Shown piece after piece: positions 59,838-64,000 of a DNA stretch of 64,000 nucleotides. Under the pieces are notes generated by a model. The model was given only the letters and a program-made list of their open reading frames with translations. It was not told the DNA's origin and did not search any database. Both the position numbers and the translations under genes were made by a program. Source of the stretch: Sciurus carolinensis (lineage: Eukaryota; Chordata; Mammalia; Rodentia; Sciuridae). Within the stretch, counting starts at the first letter, position 1. Every line of letters starts with the position of its first letter. The stretch is from the NCBI RefSeq assembly GCF_902686445.1, contig NC_062232.1, positions 12,941,105-13,005,104 of the forward strand, in the 5' to 3' direction.

Positions 59838-61167
59838 TATGTTTTATATTAACCTTTATCTTATTCTCAATTTAAGAGAACTGAGTCATTTTACTTTTTG
59901 AAAGAGTTAAGGTATTCTACAATCATGTTATTTCCTAAAGGGATAGTTAAATATTGCTTCATAGTGACATAGGATCTTACTTAATCAAGTGTTTAACTCT
60001 TGATGTTTTTCCTTCCCCAAATCAAATTCTGAAGGAAATACTCTCGATCTTGAACTGAGTTTGATAATTCCTAGAGGACTTTTTCAAAAAGCTTAAAGGA
60101 TTTGCTCTTTCACTTTGAAAAAATATTTTAAAATAATTAGGTTTCTTTGATATGTTTAATTGCATGAAAAGCATTATCAATTAAGAAGGGATGTTTACTC
60201 TTCCTTAGGTTATATTTGTATGGGTAAATATTCATATAAGTGTTTCAGAAATTTTATAAACTTCCTAGAAATTTGTCAATATCCTCATTGTCCATAATAT
60301 GCCCTGGTATAATGTTTTCAATCATGATTTCTTTTTTTATTTAAAAAGGTGCATACCATAGAACCAAATTTCATTTTAAGTAAACTCTCACCATATCTTT
60401 AACCACTGCCATTTTAATTCTTTTGTAATCCATAGGTAGTTTTGGTTTTGCTCCTATTCTTTTCTGAAAACATTTGCAACCAGCTACAGGCCAGAGTGTT
60501 TCATCTTCAACAATAAGTGATTGTCTTGTAGACCCATGATACGTGGGGCACAGACTTCCTGTGACATTGTTTAAATAACTTTGACACCATCTGGTGGAGT
60601 AAGTAAGGAGTTCCAGAACTCTAGAAGAGAAGCTGTTGGGTTAATAAAACTAACCAAAGATCAAGTTGAGCAAGAATTATTACATGGTTCTAACTGAACT
60701 GATGAATAATGACTATGATTTTATATGAATTTTGTTCAGAATATTGCTGGTTCTTTAATTTTCTATTTTTGAAAATTCTTTTCACTTTTGCTTAAGATAT
60801 CCATAACTCATAATAACTTATTAGAATGTACTTTTGTAAACAGAAGTGAAATCTTTCTTTTCTTTCTACCTAGTCCCTCTAGAATTTGGAAATTCTTATT
60901 AAGTATGCTTATTTCCATGGTAATATAATTATCTACATGAGTTCAGCAAGAAACTAACTTCCTTGTAACAGGACATAATTTTTAAGATTAGTTTTATTAT
61001 CAAGATTTTTACCAGAATGCCAAATTTAGAATGATGCAGAAAAGCAGATAGGACTATACAATTTTAAGGAAACAAGGCTGATTTTATATAGCCTATGCTT
61101 ACCAAGTCCTCGGGAAAAACTAGCCTGGTGCCTGGATCACAGGATTCCCAGTCTATGGGTGAGTAAA
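59838..61167. other. Unassigned AT-rich DNA
   Basis: About 1.3 kb. No gene or repeat that I can support. Confidence 0.45.
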
Positions 61168-61604
61168 TGTCTTAGTCAGATGTTTTGTCACTGTGACAAA
61201 AGGACCTGACAAGAACAATTAGAGGAGGAAAAGTATTTTGGCTCAAAGTTTCAGAGGTTCAGTCCATGGTGAGCTGACTCCATGTATCTGGTCCCCAGGT
61301 AAAACAGAACATCATGGTGGAAGGACATGGTGGAGAAAAGCAGCTTAGGACATGGCAACAAGGAAGCAGAGAATTCCATTTACCAGGGACAAAATATAAA
61401 CTCCAAAGGCATGCCCCCAGTGACCCACCTCCTTCAGCCACTCCCTGCCACCTGCCTACAATTAAAGCCCAGTTAATCTATATCAGTGGATTAATGCACT
61501 GATTAGGCTCAAGCTGTTATAACTCAATCATTTCACATCTAAACTTTATTGTAATGTCTTACACATAAGTTTGGAGGGGGTAACATCATATCTGAATCAT
61601 AACA
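61168..61604 (-). mobile_element. MaLR-like solo LTR, minus strand
   Basis: 437 bp. On the plus strand it reads TGTCTTAGTCAGATGTTTTG at the left and CATATCTGAATCATAACA at the right, the reverse of the 13.2- and 52.9-kb LTRs. Flanking GTAAA and TTAAA are a possible 5-bp TSD with one change. Its poly(A) signal position is mutated (GTATTTTGG instead of the complement of AATAAA). It looks more diverged than the other two. Confidence 0.82.
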
Positions 61605-62516
61605 TTAAACAAGACCACTTCCTGGCAGGCCCAGAAACATTAGGGTATTTCAGAAGCCTTGAGAAGAGAAGAATTCATCCAAATTTATAGGTATTGATAG
61701 GTGAAGTCTGGGGTGAGTTCTTGGCTCAGCTTCCTATCCTCAAGAGGCTTTTGAAAGTATAATCTGAGATTCTTAGTGAAAAGTTCCAGTAAAGCAAACT
61801 TTAAAAGGTCTATGTAGACAATTATCATTATTGCTATACTTATATAAATAATAGGGCCAAATCTGAGGGAAACCAGACTTATTTTTAAAACAAGAATAAC
61901 CTTATTTGGTTATTTTTAATCAAAAAGTGGTGTCACTATAGAGAGAAATTTTGTTTCATTGGAAAACTATAGCACACCCTTGTGGTGTATCAGATTCTAA
62001 TCCTATTCAAGGTCTTTGAGGTCTTATATCTACCTGCAAATTGAATTGGCTACTATTGTCTTTCACATTTTTTTTCAGTCCTTGCCAAATTCTCAATTCT
62101 TCAAGATTCCTCCAATATCTTACTAAAACTTTCCAATTAACATTTTTTATTTTTTCCCCACCATCCTGACTGGCATCACCAAGAACTAAAACCTACCTGC
62201 CCAGGCAGATCTTTACTGGGACTCTAGATTGTCTGTTCCTGACACTTTATCCCCATTCCCTGTGCCCATCACTGGGATCTAAAGAAGTCTTGCAAGCTGA
62301 AGCAGGTCAACAGGCAACCTTCATGCCTGGAACTTCTGCTTTGTGGACCATTCAGGGTGCTTTGAGTTCAACATCTAGAAATCTTCTTAACCAAATAGCC
62401 CACTAACAAATCTATCAGATGGTGCAGCTGATCCTTCCTGAATAAAAGGCCACCAAAGGAGTAATGGACTTTTTTATTCAAAGAAAAGAATGCTTCTTCT
62501 TTCCTTGAACAAGATG
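61605..62516. other. Unassigned non-coding DNA
   Basis: No gene or named repeat supported. Confidence 0.4.
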
Positions 62517-62945
62517 AGGAACTGACAAAGACTATCTTCCAGTCCAGTCTTTAGACAGGCTCCTCTTAGCCCTCATTTTAACTAAGAATCATTCTTACGC
62601 TTTGTCTTCATCCTGCCTAGCCCAATTTTAGCAATAATCTTGCTAAGTTAGTTTACTGTGAATTCCCCTAGCCTTGATATCTGATCATCTTGGCCTGGCT
62701 TCAGCAAAAGTGCTGTTAAGCCAACTTAGCAAGAATTCCTCAACCATTGATGCCTCATTTTAGTAATTTTCCATTCACTGTACTCATTGGCTATAAATCC
62801 TCAGCTGTCTTTGCTGTATTTGGAGTTGAGAATGACCTCTCTCCTCTATTCTGATAGTCTTGACACCTGTCATAATAGTCCTGAATAAAGTCTCCCTTGC
62901 CATTTTAACAAGTGTCAGAGTATTTTTTTCTTAAAAATATTAAAA
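62517..62945 (+). mobile_element. Unclassified LTR, copy 2
   Basis: It pairs with 51014-51458 in the same order and orientation: TTGGCTATAAATCCTCAG at about 62788, GCTGTATTTGGAGTTGAG, CTTGACACCTGTCATAATAG, AATAAA at 62884-62889 and AAGTGTCAGAGTA near the end. The TATA-like site lies about 90 bp upstream of AATAAA, a short R-region spacing. TSD not found. Confidence 0.55.
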
Positions 62946-63221
62946 ATTCAACTCGTTAATGAGGGAACCAGTCAGATGCTACAACCAACTGAAGGGAGAT
63001 TCCAAAGAACAGACACATTTACAGATCAGGAATATTGAAATACATATGAAAATGAAGGCAAAACTTGTCTCTTCCACAGTGGGAGAAGGAAGTCAGTTGA
63101 ACCTCTACTAGGCAGAATTTGCATGCCTATGAACAAAAATAATTTTGCAAATACAGAGTTGTAAAGTAGCTCAATGGTAATGAAAGACTAGAATCACATA
63201 ATCCAGAAAGATGTGCTCCAG

Positions 63222-63405
63222 ACTGTGCCAAATGCAGTCCATTACCTGATTCTGTATATAAAGTTTTATTGGAACACATTCATTTGTGTATTGTCTATGG
63301 CTGCTTTCATCGAGTAATTTGAGCATTGACCATTACCTCACAGAGCCTAAAATATTTTCTATCTGGTCTTTTATAGAAAATGTTTCCCTACCCTCCTGCT
63401 CTGGA
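63222..63405 (+). repeat. Non-autonomous hAT-type DNA transposon
   Basis: Same family as 43757: TATAAAGTTTTATTGGAACAC, GTATTGTCTATGGCTGCTTTC and GAGCCTAAAATATTTTCTATCTGG. Confidence 0.7.
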
Positions 63406-63449
63406 CAGTGCATAATTTTCTACTGAAGTATAAATTTCTCTTCCTACCA

Positions 63450-63560
63450 CTGATAAGGAATATACTACTATTAGTCCCATTTTACAAATAAAGGAACTAA
63501 GGCCATTAAGTTATAGAACCAGAATTTTAACCCAGCTAAGTCAAGCCCCATCATTAGTGC
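63450..63560 (+). repeat. MIR SINE fragment
   Basis: ATTAGTCCCATTTTACAAATAAAGG, AACTAAGGCCATTAAG and CAGAATTTTAACCCAGC match the MIR 3' half. Confidence 0.75.
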
Positions 63561-63691
63561 TATGATCCATGAGTGGTTTATCCGGCTTCCATAACAACAA
63601 CAACAAAATCCTGAGGCTAAAATACACACCAAACATTACAACCCTTTAAAAATTATTTCATCTTTAAGAAAGAAAATGTTGTAGTTAGAAA

Positions 63692-63735
63692 TGTGTGCAT
63701 GTGTGTGTGTGTGGGTGTGTGTGCGCGTGCATGCA
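63692..63735. repeat. TG-rich simple repeat
   Basis: Interrupted (TG)n with GTGCGCGTGCATGCAC, a run of alternating purine and pyrimidine bases. Confidence 0.8.
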
Positions 63736-64000
63736 CATGTGCCCATATATATGTGGTGGCAGGGAGCTGGTTAGGAAAGGAGTGACTGCTTGATAACTAA
63801 ATACCTTAACCTTACTTTTTATTCTTTGGTCCAAAACTACTTTTATAATGCAAGTGAATTAAATTGTGGCAGTTACTTGTATAAAATAGAGCATTAGTTG
63901 TACATCATCAAACAAGGAATTCATCCAGAAACAAAATTATTTCAATTTTTTGGTATAGTTTTGTTCTTTTTACCTCTCTCCAGTATCACAACTTTGTGCA

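Noticed and set aside
51014..62945. One provirus with 5' and 3' LTRs at 51.0 and 62.5 kb
   Set aside because: The interval holds unrelated L1, MaLR and unique DNA with no retroviral gag, pol or env, and the two LTRs are too diverged.

Overview
This window reads as gene-poor, intergenic or deep-intronic DNA from a rodent of the squirrel family (Sciuridae, such as a marmot, ground squirrel or tree squirrel). I found no host protein-coding exon, tRNA, rRNA or CRISPR array that I can support. The sequence is AT-rich and CpG-poor, its open frames are short, and nearly everything recognisable is a transposable element or simple repeat. The taxonomic call rests on SINEs built from an ID (tRNA-Ala-derived) unit, including B1-dID composites, on a repeated young rodent-type L1 3' end, and on three copies of a roughly 440-bp MaLR-like LTR.

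Layout. 1-12 kb: old mammalian repeats (MIR, L2, hAT, LTR16/LTR33-like LTR), a MaLR LTR that splits a MIR and itself contains an ID SINE, and a B1-dID SINE with a 10-bp target-site duplication (TSD). 12.3-13.8 kb: a 5'-truncated L1 on the minus strand with a perfect 17-bp TSD, carrying a nested solo LTR. 13.8-21 kb: mostly unassigned DNA, an L2 split by an older LTR, a CA microsatellite and a roughly 375-bp ATC/ACC/ATT-rich tract. 21.7-25.8 kb: ancient L1, L2, hAT, LTR and MIR remnants.

25.87-32.73 kb: the centrepiece, an apparently full-length L1 on the plus strand with an 11-bp TSD. It has a 5' UTR of about 1.7 kb, a broken ORF1 and a broken ORF2. Endonuclease, reverse transcriptase and C-terminal cysteine-motif segments are still readable, but premature stops, frameshifts and a changed reverse-transcriptase catalytic aspartate make it non-autonomous.

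33-54 kb: ID and B1-dID SINEs, MLT1/LTR16-like LTR relics, MIRs, hAT elements, microsatellites, a solo LTR with a perfect 5-bp TSD, and one copy of an unclassified LTR. 54-64 kb: an ancient L1 interrupted by the 3' end of a younger L1, a 1.6-kb minus-strand L1, a third MaLR-like LTR, a second copy of the unclassified LTR, and old hAT and MIR pieces.

There are no genes working together here. The biology is a layered record of retrotransposition, and the nested insertions give a relative order: MIR, L2, hAT and ancient L1 first, then LTR16/MLT1 LTRs, then sciurid L1, then MaLR-like solo LTRs and ID/B1-dID SINEs. I did not find a previously undescribed functional system. The best leads are the L1 5' UTR with its antisense ORF, the unclassified LTR pair and the ATC-rich tract.
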